The notes beneath the pieces are model-generated. The model worked only from the letters and a program-made list of their open reading frames with translations. It did not search any database and was not told the origin of the DNA. A DNA stretch of 38,140 nucleotides, taken from positions 1 to 38,140 of the forward strand of contig JAAWEL010000017.1 in assembly GCA_022794255.1 (NCBI GenBank), read 5' to 3'. This DNA comes from Lachnospiraceae bacterium (lineage in GTDB: Bacteria; Bacillota; Clostridia; Lachnospirales; Lachnospiraceae). Of this stretch, positions 24,782-33,623 are shown one piece after another. The position numbers and the translations under genes were made by a program. Every line of letters starts with the position of its first letter. Position 1 is the stretch's first letter.

Positions 24782-25390
24782 ATGAAAAAAATTGATATGA
24801 AAAGCTTTGCTGCAGGACTGATCATTGGGACCCTGGGAATAACCACTGCATTTGCAGCAACAGGGATTCAATCTGCCAATCTGTGTGATACAAACGTAAC
24901 CCTTAAGGGAGCTCCTCTTTCCTTTCAACACCCCTTGATTTTTGTTACAATGGATGACGAACAAGATCCGAATCTGTACATGCCAGCCAATGAGCTGCTG
25001 ACAAGTTTAGGGTATACTATTCATTATGACGATGCGAAAAATACGGTTGATCTGATTCCTGGCAATGATCGTTCCCCGGATGTTGCCGGTTATGCGAACG
25101 GAAATCCAGTTATTGATCTGGCCAATCATCCGGGCCAGCGAAACATTGCCCAGTCCGGTTCGTTTCAGGCTGAGGATAATCAAATCTTAACTTTAGAAAT
25201 CACCTCAGATATAAAAGGCGGATCTCTGGATTTCTTTCTGTTTGGCCCGGATGGGAAAGAACAGCGGATTACGATTGAGTCCGCTGACATAGCAAGAGAG
25301 ATTCCCCTGGAAAAAGGGCTTTGGAAGTATAATTGCTCCGGCATATTTAAGGAGGGCGGGAATGTGAAGATTGTAGGTACAATCCGATAA
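24782..25390 (+). CDS. secreted protein with copper-amine-oxidase-like stalk domain
   Basis: A 202-residue protein. Residues 1-25 are a signal peptide (basic start, hydrophobic core, AFA cleavage site). The next 70 residues fit the copper amine oxidase N-terminal/stalk domain of Firmicutes (VTLKGAPLSF, YMPANELLTSLGYTIHYDDAKNTVDLI). The C-terminal part is beta-rich. It would act outside the cell as a small adhesion or wall-associated module; no catalytic motif is visible. GGAGG at 24770-24774 serves ATG 24782; an ATG at 24778 opens only five codons. It stands alone. Confidence 0.75.
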   Translation: MKKIDMKSFAAGLIIGTLGITTAFAATGIQSANLCDTNVTLKGAPLSFQHPLIFVTMDDEQDPNLYMPANELLTSLGYTIHYDDAKNTVDLIPGNDRSPDVAGYANGNPVIDLANHPGQRNIAQSGSFQAEDNQILTLEITSDIKGGSLDFFLFGPDGKEQRITIESADIAREIPLEKGLWKYNCSGIFKEGGNVKIVGTIR

Positions 25391-25556
25391 AGCTGAATGC
25401 AGAGGCTGTCAGGATTATATATTCAATCGATAGGATCACTTGTAACTGGATTATCTAAATGCACAAGTCCGTTATTGAATTTGTAGATTTTCCTGTCTGC
25501 TGGTATATAGGCAGCCACATAAGCGCTAAGACCATCTCTCATCCCTTTCGATCTTT
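25391..25556. other. spacer with possible short reverse reading frame
   Basis: Between the stalk-protein gene and the fpg remnant. A minus-strand frame ending TGA at 25423 would encode about 39 residues (MRDGLSAYVAAYIPADRKI at its start). No family recognised; likely debris next to the pseudogene. Confidence 0.3.
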
Positions 25557-26283
25557 CTAAATTTTTGGGCAGACAGGGCAGTATACACTGCTCCTGCCGC
25601 CAATCACAATACGGCAGAGAGCTTTCCAGCATTTCAGACAAGGTTTTCCTGCCTGTCCGTAGACTTGCAGATATGGTGTGTTGCGGTAATCCTTCCCTTT
25701 GGTTTCTAAATAGTATTCTGGTGTTATTTTATTTGTATTAATAAAAAAGAAATACGCTCCGGGATAGCAGCAGTGAGCTGCTCCCATTCTTTCCTGTTCA
25801 GGCTGTTTGCCGGACGTGCCGGATAAATCCCTGCAGTAAACAAAATTTCGTCTGAATAGATATTTCCGATTCCTGCAATGATATTTTGGTCTAGCAGACA
25901 TTTTTTTATGGCTTTTTTTCGTTTCCCTAGATGGGTGCTCAAATATCCGGCGGTAATCAGCTTGTCAAGTGGTTCGGCACCTAATTTTTCCATTCCGCTG
26001 TATGTGTCGGTTTGGTCTTTTCTCAGCAGCCAAAACCGCCCGAAACGGCGTGTATCAGAGAAGCGTAATTCTTTGCCATTACTCAGGCTGAAAATGATGT
26101 GTGTATGTTTTCTTCCGGGTAGTCAATTGGAGTAAGCAGCAGGCACCCGGTCATTCGTAAATGCAGAATTATACGGTCATCTGTGTTTAGTCGGATAATA
26201 AGAAATTTCCCCCTGTGAGCCATACAGGAAATCGTCTGTCCCCTTAGCAGCCTGCAAAATTCATCTGCAATCAGTAAAAATTA
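25557..26283 (-). pseudogene. mutM: decayed formamidopyrimidine-DNA glycosylase (fpg/mutM)
   Basis: Reading leftward from 26283, three frames together reconstruct most of Fpg/MutM, the 8-oxoguanine DNA glycosylase. The pieces, in order, are RGQTISCMAHRGKFLI and LHLRMTGCLLL; a frame change near 26113; FSDTRRFGRFW and LDQNIIAGIGNIYSDEIL; another frame change near 25745 in a T-run; and the zinc finger (CLKC...CPVC). The first 45 or so residues, with the catalytic Pro2-Glu3, are missing, and the second half of the zinc finger is altered. It cannot make a working enzyme. A functional copy must be elsewhere, or the cell lacks one. Confidence 0.8.
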
Positions 26284-26403
26284 TTCTGTACATCTTTTAA
26301 AGTTTTTTTTAAAATGGTAAGGAGATGGAAAAACAGGACACAAGGCGGTAGAACACATAAAGATAAAACAAAAATATAGAACATAAAAGGAGTGGAGAAA
26401 ATC

Positions 26404-28242
26404 ATGGAGCAAGAGAGGAGTAATCAAGATCAAAATCAGAGGAAAAGGCAAGGTCAAAACCAGATTCAGTCCAAAAACCAACCCCAGCCCTTCGCAGCCA
26501 AATGGTGGCAGAATGCGGTGATTTATCAGATTTACCCCCGCAGCTTCCAGGACAGCAATGGGGACGGAATCGGGGATTTGCAGGGGATTATCCAAAGGCT
26601 GGATTATTTGGAGCGGCTGGGAATAGATGGAATCTGGCTTTCGCCGGTGTGCAAATCCCCTCAGGATGACAATGGCTATGACATTTCTGATTATCAGGAT
26701 ATTGATCCCATGTTTGGGAACTTGTCTGATATGGAGCAGCTGATTGGGGAGGCGAAAAAGCGCAATATCCGTATTATTATGGATTTGGTACTGAACCATA
26801 CCTCAGATGAGCACCCCTGGTTTAAGGAGGCAAAGTCCAAAAGAGACAATCCCTACCATGAATATTATGTGTGGAGGGACGGGGAGGAAGGAACGCCTCC
26901 CAATGAGATGCGGGCTTGTTTTGGGGGATCGGCCTGGCAGTGGGTGCCGGAGGTGGGGCAGTATTATTTTCACCAGTTTTCCGTAAGACAGCCGGATTTA
27001 AACTGGGACAATCCCAGCGTGCGCCAGGAAATCTATCGGATGATTCGCTGGTGGATGGACAAGGGAGTGGGCGGCTTTCGTCTGGATGTGATTGACCAGA
27101 TTGCCAAGGTTCCAGATAAAGGAATCACAAACAATGGCCCCTTGCTTCACACCTATATTCAGGAGCTGAGCAGGGAAACCTTTCAAAAGGGGGATTTGGT
27201 GACAGTGGGGGAGGCCTGGGGAGCCACCCCGGAGTTGGCCAGGCTATACAGCAATCCGGATGGAAGAGAATTTTCCATGGTATTTCAGTTTGAGCACATT
27301 AATCTTGACCAGCAGGAGGGAAAGGAGAAGTGGGATTTGGCGTCCCTGCCTTTTTTGAAGCTGAAGGAGATTTTCAATCAATGGCAGACCAGTCTTTACG
27401 GGTGCGGATGGAACAGCCTGTTCTGGGATAACCATGACCTGCCCCGGATTGTGTCCCGGTGGGGGGATGAGGGAAGGTATCGGGTGGAGTCTGCCAAAAT
27501 GCTGGCAACCCTGCTTCACGGGATGCAGGGAACTCCCTATATCTATCAGGGGGAAGAGTTGGGAATGACCAATGTGAAATATGATATCCAGGATTACCGG
27601 GATATTGAGACCTTGAATATGTACCGGGAGCGGATGGAATTGGGATATGGGGAAGAGGAGATCATGGCCTCGATTTATGCCAAGAGCAGGGACAATGCCA
27701 GGACGCCTATGCAGTGGGATGGAGGGAAATATGCCGGATTTTCTGAAAGGGAGCCATGGATCCGGGTAAATCCCAATTACCAGGAGATCAACAGCAGGGC
27801 TCAGGTGGGAGTGGCAGACTCTGTGTTTGAGTATTACCGGAAGCTGATAAAGCTGAGGAAGGAATATCCGGTTCTGACAGATGGCTGTTTCCGATTGCTT
27901 CTTGAGAAAGATGAACAGATCTTTGCCTATTTAAGGGAGAATGAGGAGAGTCGGATTTTGGTGGTATGCAACTTTTTTGGAAAGCCAGCCCGGTGCGAGC
28001 TGGAGGAGTCTTGGGATGAGACAGAGCTTTTGATCGGGAATTATGAGGAGGGAAATGACAGGCCCGGGGAAATGAGAGCCGAAGGAATACGCTCAGAGGA
28101 AATAAGGCCCAGGAAAATGGAGTCTGGGGAGATGAAATCAGGGAAAGAAGGATCGGAGAAAAAGGTCGGGAAGATAGAAAAAACTGGTTTTTTGGAAGTG
28201 CTGCGTCCTTATGAGGCAAGGATGTATTTGGCGCGGAAGTGA
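26404..28242 (+). CDS. GH13 alpha-glucosidase / oligo-1,6-glucosidase
   Basis: A cytoplasmic 612-residue glycoside hydrolase family 13 enzyme; relatives are about 550-560 residues. Conserved regions: DLVLNHTSDEHPWF; GGFRLDVID with nucleophile D228; TVGEAWG with acid/base E270; and DNHD with D345. It would release glucose from isomaltose-type or maltose-type oligosaccharides. The extra length comes from a Gln/Asn-rich N-terminus before the KWWQNAVIYQIYPRSF start of the barrel, and from a charged repeat inserted in the C-terminal beta domain (residues 553-587). AAAGGAG precedes ATG 26404 by about 11 bases. It is transcribed alone. Confidence 0.88.
   Translation: MEQERSNQDQNQRKRQGQNQIQSKNQPQPFAAKWWQNAVIYQIYPRSFQDSNGDGIGDLQGIIQRLDYLERLGIDGIWLSPVCKSPQDDNGYDISDYQDIDPMFGNLSDMEQLIGEAKKRNIRIIMDLVLNHTSDEHPWFKEAKSKRDNPYHEYYVWRDGEEGTPPNEMRACFGGSAWQWVPEVGQYYFHQFSVRQPDLNWDNPSVRQEIYRMIRWWMDKGVGGFRLDVIDQIAKVPDKGITNNGPLLHTYIQELSRETFQKGDLVTVGEAWGATPELARLYSNPDGREFSMVFQFEHINLDQQEGKEKWDLASLPFLKLKEIFNQWQTSLYGCGWNSLFWDNHDLPRIVSRWGDEGRYRVESAKMLATLLHGMQGTPYIYQGEELGMTNVKYDIQDYRDIETLNMYRERMELGYGEEEIMASIYAKSRDNARTPMQWDGGKYAGFSEREPWIRVNPNYQEINSRAQVGVADSVFEYYRKLIKLRKEYPVLTDGCFRLLLEKDEQIFAYLRENEESRILVVCNFFGKPARCELEESWDETELLIGNYEEGNDRPGEMRAEGIRSEEIRPRKMESGEMKSGKEGSEKKVGKIEKTGFLEVLRPYEARMYLARK
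28060..28164 (+). repeat. 15-bp degenerate tandem repeat inside the glucosidase gene
   Basis: About seven imperfect 15-base units encode five-residue blocks such as RPGEM, RAEGI, RSEEI, RPRKM and ESGEM. They lie between the GNYEEG and LRPYEARMYL segments, which are normally separated by only a short turn in this enzyme family. Confidence 0.65.
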
Positions 28243-28361
28243 CAAAGGAATGTGGTGTGAAAGGTATGATGATACCCATTGTTCCTCCTTCCCTATTCCA
28301 TTACACTTGTATTATAACTCCAATTAGGGGTATCAACAAGGATGCCTCTGGCCATGAAAAG
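28243..28361. other. intergenic stretch between convergent genes
   Basis: No gene is visible between the glucosidase and the stem-loop at 28362-28387. Confidence 0.4.
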
Positions 28362-28387
28362 GGGCGGTACTGTGAAAAGTACCGCCC
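28362..28387 (-). terminator. stem-loop terminator of the leftward tetronate operon
   Basis: GGGCGGTACT and AGTACCGCCC form a perfect ten-base stem with a six-base loop. Read leftward it is followed by CTTTTC, a moderate T-tract. It lies between the convergent glucosidase and kinase genes and could serve both. Confidence 0.6.
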
Positions 28388-28540
28388 AAGCTCTAGGACA
28401 TTTTGTCCTAAAGGTTCAATCTGTGCGAAGTCTGTTACATGGTCAATAGCCGTGTCCATCCCTAACTCTGTAAGGGCGGCGCGAACAGAATCCTCACACA
28501 GGCGCATTTCTCTATTTCCTGACAGTCCTATGTAAGATGC
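28388..28540 (-). pseudogene. fragment of a thioredoxin-fold (redox-active disulfide) protein
   Basis: Leftward reading gives YIGLSGNREMRLCEDSVRAA then LTELGMDTAIDHVTDF, which aligns by eye with the small thioredoxin-like redox-disulfide proteins (xGxxCxxCxxxxxxVxxAxxELGxxxxxxxVTD). The CxxC is degraded to a single cysteine and the second half is missing, cut by the stem-loop at 28362-28387. It is probably a relic. Confidence 0.35.
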
Positions 28541-28547
28541 CGGCAGG

Positions 28548-29819
28548 CTATCCTTTGGTAAGGGCTAAGGCTCTTAAAAAGAAATCCTCTTGCCCGAAAT
28601 TCCCTGATTTTAGTACCAGCCGGATATTGGGACGGTTGTGGGGGATCATCACAGGGACGCCGGGAGCCACGCTTTCTCCTATAATATAGGAGTCAAAGCC
28701 CAGGGCTTTGGTGACAGCTCCGGAGGTTTCACCGCCTGCCACAATAATACGGGTATACCCGGCTGCCACGGCTTGCCTGGCCAGCTGTGCCATGGTCTGC
28801 TCTAACAGCTGTGCCATCCTTTCCTTGCCGGACTTTTGGACGGCATGTACATTTTCAGGAGAGTCAGAGCTGTATACCAGAACCTCCTGACCTTGGTGGG
28901 CCTGGATAAAATGCCATAATTCCTCCTGTGTCTGGCTTCCCTCCAGAAGCTTTTGGGGAACAATCTTTAAAGAAGGGATGTGGTGGCTTTGGGCACAGAC
29001 AATCTGGCGGCGGGTCATGTCCGAACAGCTTCCTGCCAGTATAAGGGCGGGCTGGGAAGGCTCTGTCTCACGAAAGGACTGGCGGCGGGCCAGCTCAGCT
29101 ACAAGGCCGGAGCCGCCGGAAAGGAGGGGAAGATGTCCGAACCGGTCTGCAATGGCAGCAGCATCCTCCTCCTTTTCATAGTCAGGAATAACATAAAAGC
29201 GGGGATGCTCTGCCCCAAAAGTTCTGATTTTGTCAGCAGTCTGGTGGACGGGGAGTGAGTACAGGCTTCTGTCTATATGGATGGTGGGATATTTGCTCTG
29301 CGCTTCCATTAGCACAGAGATACGGGAATCCCACATAGGGGTTAAGGGATGCTGCCCCATAGGGCTTTGGTCTAAGGGAATGCCGTTGACGTACAGCCTT
29401 CCCTGGATGACCTGGCGCCCGTTGACGGGGAGAGCCGGGCAGAGGATGGTGTAGGGGAGCTGGTATTCTTCCAGCAAAGCGTCCAGAATCGGGCCAATAT
29501 TTCCCTTTGGGGTGGAGTCAAAGGTGGAGCAGTATTTCATATAAAGCTGCTTTGCCCCCTGCATTTTCAGCCATCGGGCAGCAGAAAGGGAATCTTTTAT
29601 GGCAGAACCGGTTTCCTGGGTTCTGGTTTTCAGGGCTATGACAACAGCCTGACAATCACTGGCAGGAACAGAGGAGGGAAGTCCGTTAAACAAAAGGGTT
29701 TTCAGGCCCCCCTCTACAAAGAAGGAAGCCACATCGCTGGCCCCGGTAAAATCATCAGCAATACATCCCCACAATAAAGAATTGTTCATTTCATACCTCA
29801 TTTCTTCATCAATTTTCAT
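28548..29819 (-). CDS. otnK: four-carbon acid sugar kinase (OtnK/DUF1537 family)
   Basis: A 423-residue cytoplasmic kinase. The N-terminal signature GCIADDFTGASD and the C-terminal glycine-rich ATP-site segment (RIIVAGGETSGAVTKAL, then GVPVM) define the DUF1537 family. OtnK phosphorylates 3-oxo-tetronate to the 4-phosphate, the substrate of the OtnC-type decarboxylase encoded at 36170. The frame overlaps the oxidoreductase stop in ATGA; a start at 29789 (MNNSLLWG), after GAGGT, is also likely and gives the normal N-terminus. The alternative is a threonate kinase (DtnK), but the OtnC partner favours OtnK. Confidence 0.85.
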   Translation of the reverse strand: MKIDEEMRYEMNNSLLWGCIADDFTGASDVASFFVEGGLKTLLFNGLPSSVPASDCQAVVIALKTRTQETGSAIKDSLSAARWLKMQGAKQLYMKYCSTFDSTPKGNIGPILDALLEEYQLPYTILCPALPVNGRQVIQGRLYVNGIPLDQSPMGQHPLTPMWDSRISVLMEAQSKYPTIHIDRSLYSLPVHQTADKIRTFGAEHPRFYVIPDYEKEEDAAAIADRFGHLPLLSGGSGLVAELARRQSFRETEPSQPALILAGSCSDMTRRQIVCAQSHHIPSLKIVPQKLLEGSQTQEELWHFIQAHQGQEVLVYSSDSPENVHAVQKSGKERMAQLLEQTMAQLARQAVAAGYTRIIVAGGETSGAVTKALGFDSYIIGESVAPGVPVMIPHNRPNIRLVLKSGNFGQEDFFLRALALTKG

Positions 29820-31189
29820 TCAAGGGCCATTCCCAGCTGATACAGTTCATATAGCCGTTGTCCCTTCAGATTCACATCCGACAGGGTGATCGGATCGCCC
29901 TTTTTTATGTCATTAAGCAGAGTCATGTTATTTAACAGATAGAAGGGGGCGATATTCATTGCATCTCTTTTCTCCCAAAGCTCCGGAACAATATGGTCAA
30001 TGGAATGGTGGTGCCCATGTACCTTAAGAAGGGTTCCCTTTGCAATATCTTCCTGGGCCACGGCGGCCATGACAGCAGTCTGACGGCAGCTTTCATTGGC
30101 ACCGATTCCCATCAGATCTCCTAAGAGGATGGAAATAGGAGATTCCAGTCCCATATAGTGATAGGGAAGATACACACAGGCGTATTTTCTGTTTTGGCTG
30201 ACTACATGGCCCTTTCCGGCCAGGATCTTCCACACCTTTTGATTTTTGCAGCGGATGATAATGAACACACCGCCGGCAAAGCTGGCCTCATCCGGGCGGC
30301 GGAGATTGCAGAATACATCCACAACACCAGTTTTTTCCAGAATGCCCCCATCCTCTTTTGGGATGAAGATATCAGCCAGCTCGTTGATCTTGGCAATGGG
30401 ATAATGCATACTTTGGCAAGCAGGAGCCATGCCGGTGGCATTGGACACAAGATTCATCTCACAAAGGTCTGCTGCTATGACGGCTCTGTATTTTTCCAGC
30501 AGGTATTCCCTCTTTTTTAAGGTCTCGGTTCCCTGATACTTCCACAAAGCCTTCATGCCTGGCATAGGCTCATGGGGCTGGTCTGTATCATTGAGATAGG
30601 TAAACTCACTGGTATCTGGATTCCAGACAAAATCATATTCGCTGGATTTGCCGGCGCAGACAATATCCAGCCCCAGAACCCGGCCCCAGGAGATCAGATC
30701 CAAAAGATTCCGGGGCTGGTCTCCGTTTACCAGGGTATAGATACTGCGATTTTCCTTTGCTATCTGATTCAGGGCAGATCCGCACACACTGTCGGTTTCC
30801 TTGGAAACCATGTACACATGGATCCCTTTCTTCAGGGCTGCCTCGGAAAGCTCAGAACCAACAACCGTGTTGCCGGTACATTCCACCAGGGCAGTGATAT
30901 CCGTATTTGGAACCAGGCGGTAGTCTGTGAGAACCAGGATGGCCTGGTCGGGAGCAGCTTGAAGCTGATGGATATTTTCACAGATGACAATCCTTTCCTT
31001 GTCATAGCCCAGCTCGAGGAGAACCCTCTGACAGTCCTTTGCATCTAGGGCGCAGATCATGCGCAGCTTTATAAGGGATACCTGGGAGATCTGGGCAAGC
31101 AGGGTATAGCCATAGCCACTGGTGGCCCCCACAATGCCAACCCTTGACTTTTTATTGCTGCTGTTTTTTATGAGAAAGCTGTAATCCAT
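29816..31189 (-). CDS. NAD(P)-binding oxidoreductase with SAF domain
   Basis: A 457-residue protein. Residues 15-45 contain a Rossmann dinucleotide site (RVGIVGATSGYGYTLL, one variant of GxxGxxG). The middle resembles homoserine-dehydrogenase-like catalytic domains. The last 110 residues form a SAF domain (ANESCRQTAVMAAVAQEDIAKGTLL, GDPITLSDV). Such proteins occur beside sugar-acid kinases, but their reaction is poorly defined; here it could oxidise the tetronate or an isomer before phosphorylation. AGGAGG lies eight bases before its ATG (31189). It is first in the leftward operon and is preceded by a sigma-54 promoter. Confidence 0.7.
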   Translation of the reverse strand: MDYSFLIKNSSNKKSRVGIVGATSGYGYTLLAQISQVSLIKLRMICALDAKDCQRVLLELGYDKERIVICENIHQLQAAPDQAILVLTDYRLVPNTDITALVECTGNTVVGSELSEAALKKGIHVYMVSKETDSVCGSALNQIAKENRSIYTLVNGDQPRNLLDLISWGRVLGLDIVCAGKSSEYDFVWNPDTSEFTYLNDTDQPHEPMPGMKALWKYQGTETLKKREYLLEKYRAVIAADLCEMNLVSNATGMAPACQSMHYPIAKINELADIFIPKEDGGILEKTGVVDVFCNLRRPDEASFAGGVFIIIRCKNQKVWKILAGKGHVVSQNRKYACVYLPYHYMGLESPISILLGDLMGIGANESCRQTAVMAAVAQEDIAKGTLLKVHGHHHSIDHIVPELWEKRDAMNIAPFYLLNNMTLLNDIKKGDPITLSDVNLKGQRLYELYQLGMALE

Positions 31190-31274
31190 GTAAAAATCCT
31201 CCTTTTGTTATTGATATGCATCCAGAACCCTTCCTGCAAATCCAGGCTTGGAGAGCTCTGATAACCATTATCAT

Positions 31275-31290
31275 AGCAAATCTGGTGCCA
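31275..31290 (-). promoter_or_regulatory. sigma-54 (-24/-12) promoter of the oxidoreductase-kinase operon
   Basis: Leftward sequence TGGCACCAGATTTGCT has the -24 TGGCAC and -12 TTGCT elements with GG and GC exactly ten bases apart, matching the sigma-54 consensus. It lies about 85 bases before the oxidoreductase start. Control by the adjacent activator follows. Confidence 0.75.
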
Positions 31291-31458
31291 TATTTCAGAA
31301 TAAGAGAAGATGGCGGATAACCCAGTGCTGTTTGGAACATGCTTTTTTGTCCCACAGGCCTGATCGAAGGGGAAGCAGACAAATACGAATTTTTAAGTGT
31401 TCTTCCAGAAGGGAGAAAAAAGAATGGAAAGGATTTTTGGCAGTCTGAATTTTTCTGG

Positions 31459-31485
31459 ATGAAACAGTGTTGGAAAATGTTTCAT
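31459..31485. promoter_or_regulatory. candidate upstream activator site
   Basis: ATGAAACA and TGTTTCAT are perfect eight-base arms 11 bases apart. A second looser pair, TGCAACA (31487-31493) and TGTTGAC (31508-31514), lies just beyond. They are about 170-220 bases upstream of the leftward sigma-54 promoter, the usual distance for enhancer-type sites, and may also control the activator gene. Confidence 0.45.
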
Positions 31486-31583
31486 ATGCAACAGTATGCC
31501 ACAGTTGTGTTGACGGATAGAAAAAAGGCGTTTACAATCAACAGAGCAATTGTTTGGAAAATCACAGGGAAGAGAGGTTATAC

Positions 31584-33488
31584 ATGATTCGTTTGTTGTT
31601 TATTGTTCCTTATCCGGAACTGGAAAAGACGATAACCTATATTTTGGACAATCATCCGGAAAGGCGGCGGATTTCGGCAAAGATTCTGGTGCGGAGTGTG
31701 GATGAGGTGGAGCAGCTTTCCGTGGCAGACTATGACGCTGTCATTGCCAGAGGCTACAGCAGCCGGCTTCTGCGGTCTACTTCTCCTCAGACTCCTGTAC
31801 TGGATATGGTGATTTCTGGTTATGATATAATGCGGACTGTCATGGAGTGCAAAAAAGTCTATGGGGCGAGAAAGGTGGCCATCTGTGGCTTTTTCGGAAA
31901 AATTTACGAGGCAGCTGATCTCTGCCGGGAATTTGGCTGTGAGGTGGAAGTCTATTCGCCGGACACATACCGTGAGCTGGAGAAAAAGGTAAGGGACGCA
32001 AAAAAGAATGGATGTGACGCCCTGATTGGGGGATTTTCTTCAGGGAGATATGCCAAAGAATATCAGATTCCCTTCCGGTTGATCCGGACCGGGGAGGATA
32101 CGGTTCTTCTGGCTCTCAATGAGGCAATCCGCACCGTGGAGGAGGTTCGCAAGGAGCGGCTTCGCTCAGAGACCTACAAGACAATTATCTATTCCTCCAA
32201 AAATGGGATTTTGTTTGTAGACCGCAGCGGAACGGTGAAGGTGCGCAATCACATTGCCCGGATGATGAACAATGAGAAAAGCCTGATGAACCGGCCTTTG
32301 AAAGAGGCGTTTCCTATGTTGTATCCTGTATATAAAGAAGCTCTTAGCTCCGGACAGGAGATTGCAGGAAGGATTTTTAAGCTGCCTGTCAGCCAGATTA
32401 CGGTGTCTGTTTCCTTTACCCCAGTGATTGCCAATGAGAAAATATCGGGTATTGTGATTCTGATGACGGATATCACACAGGTGCAGAAACTGGAGGGGCA
32501 AATACGGCGGAAATTAAGTGAAAAGGGACTCAGGGCAAAGTATACCTTTGAGGATATTATCCATGAGAGCAAAATTATGGATGATACCATCGAGACGGCC
32601 AGACGATATGCATTGTCTGAGTCCAACGTTATCCTTGTGGGGGAGACAGGAACGGGAAAGGAGTTGTTTGCCCAGAGCATACACAATGGAAGCAACCGGA
32701 AGAATGGTCCGTTTGTGGCTATCAACTGCGCAGCTCTTCCAGAAAATTTATTGGAGAGTGAACTGTTTGGCTATGTGGAGGGTGCCTTTACCGGCACAGT
32801 GAAGGGTGGAAAAATGGGGCTGTTTGAGCAGGCTCATGGGGGAACTCTGTTTCTGGACGAGATCGGGGAGATCTCCCTGTCGATTCAGACAAAGCTGCTG
32901 CGGGTGCTCCAGGAAAGGGAGATTCGCCGGATTGGGGACAACAAGGTGATATCTGTAGATGTGCGGATTGTTTCTGCCACCAACAAAAGCATTCACATGC
33001 TGGCAAAGCAGGGGCTGTTTCGCCGGGATTTGGCCTATCGGCTGGATGTGCTGCGCATTTTCCTCCCGCCCTTAAGACAGAGGGGACAGGATATTCCCCT
33101 TTTGTTTCTCCGCCTTCTGCAGCAGTTGGGAAAAGAGCAGAACCGTCCGGTTCCCCGGATAGAGCCGGCGGATTGGAAGATTTTGGAGGAACATTCCTTT
33201 TTGGGAAATGTGAGGGAGCTTCAAAATGTGGCAGAGCGGGTCTGGGCTTTGAGCAGCGGCGGTCGGATTACCCAAGAGGAGCTAATAGCTGCCATGGAGC
33301 CGCCGGATTTGGAGATGGATATGGATATTGGGAAGGAGAGGGAGAGAACGGATGAAGAGAGCCTGCCAAACGAGCGGGCGATGATTCAGCAGGCTCTGGC
33401 TTTGTGCAGGGGGAATCAGACAAAGGCGGCAAAGATGCTGGGGATTGACCGGTCTACTTTGTGGAGAAAGATGAAAAAGTATGGGTGA
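31584..33488 (+). CDS. PrpR-type sigma-54-dependent transcriptional activator
   Basis: A 634-residue regulator. Domains: PrpR N-terminal sensor (1-185), PAS domain (about 195-310), AAA+ sigma-54 interaction domain (GETGTGKELFAQ Walker A, GGTLFLDEIGE Walker B, VRELQNVAERV), and Fis-type helix-turn-helix (GNQTKAAKMLGIDRSTLWRKMKK). The polymerase-contact loop reads GAFTGT rather than the classical GAFTGA. The N-terminal domain family binds small acids or their derivatives, so a tetronate intermediate may be the signal. Located between two operons that both have -24/-12 promoters. ATG 31584 is preceded by AGAGAGG. Confidence 0.88.
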   Translation: MIRLLFIVPYPELEKTITYILDNHPERRRISAKILVRSVDEVEQLSVADYDAVIARGYSSRLLRSTSPQTPVLDMVISGYDIMRTVMECKKVYGARKVAICGFFGKIYEAADLCREFGCEVEVYSPDTYRELEKKVRDAKKNGCDALIGGFSSGRYAKEYQIPFRLIRTGEDTVLLALNEAIRTVEEVRKERLRSETYKTIIYSSKNGILFVDRSGTVKVRNHIARMMNNEKSLMNRPLKEAFPMLYPVYKEALSSGQEIAGRIFKLPVSQITVSVSFTPVIANEKISGIVILMTDITQVQKLEGQIRRKLSEKGLRAKYTFEDIIHESKIMDDTIETARRYALSESNVILVGETGTGKELFAQSIHNGSNRKNGPFVAINCAALPENLLESELFGYVEGAFTGTVKGGKMGLFEQAHGGTLFLDEIGEISLSIQTKLLRVLQEREIRRIGDNKVISVDVRIVSATNKSIHMLAKQGLFRRDLAYRLDVLRIFLPPLRQRGQDIPLLFLRLLQQLGKEQNRPVPRIEPADWKILEEHSFLGNVRELQNVAERVWALSSGGRITQEELIAAMEPPDLEMDMDIGKERERTDEESLPNERAMIQQALALCRGNQTKAAKMLGIDRSTLWRKMKKYG

Positions 33489-33497
33489 TGGCATATA

Positions 33498-33524
33498 TGT
33501 TGCAGTATTGTTGTATTTGCTACA
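33498..33524. promoter_or_regulatory. candidate activator site before the permease operon
   Basis: TGTTGCA (33498-33504) and TGCTACA (33518-33524) match at six of seven positions as an inverted repeat with a 13-base spacer. TGTTGCA also occurs, reversed, at 31487-31493. The distance to the sigma-54 promoter is about 100 bases. Confidence 0.4.
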
Positions 33525-33623
33525 GCTTTTGGCGAGATGTGTTTTTGGAATTGGCTGATAAAGATAGGATTTCCTGATGGTTTTTCCATGGTTTACGGGT
33601 GTTTGGAGATGGGTTTTTAAGTC

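Larger units (their letters stand above)
31190..31583. other. divergent control region of the tetronate locus
   Basis: About 390 bases between the leftward oxidoreductase and the rightward activator gene. It holds a sigma-54 promoter for the leftward operon and two inverted repeats near 31459-31513 that could bind the activator. The short forward frames in it have no ribosome site and look accidental. Confidence 0.6.

Noticed and set aside
30572..31048. Plus-strand 158-codon frame
   Set aside because: Antisense of the SAF-domain oxidoreductase gene, no ribosome site.
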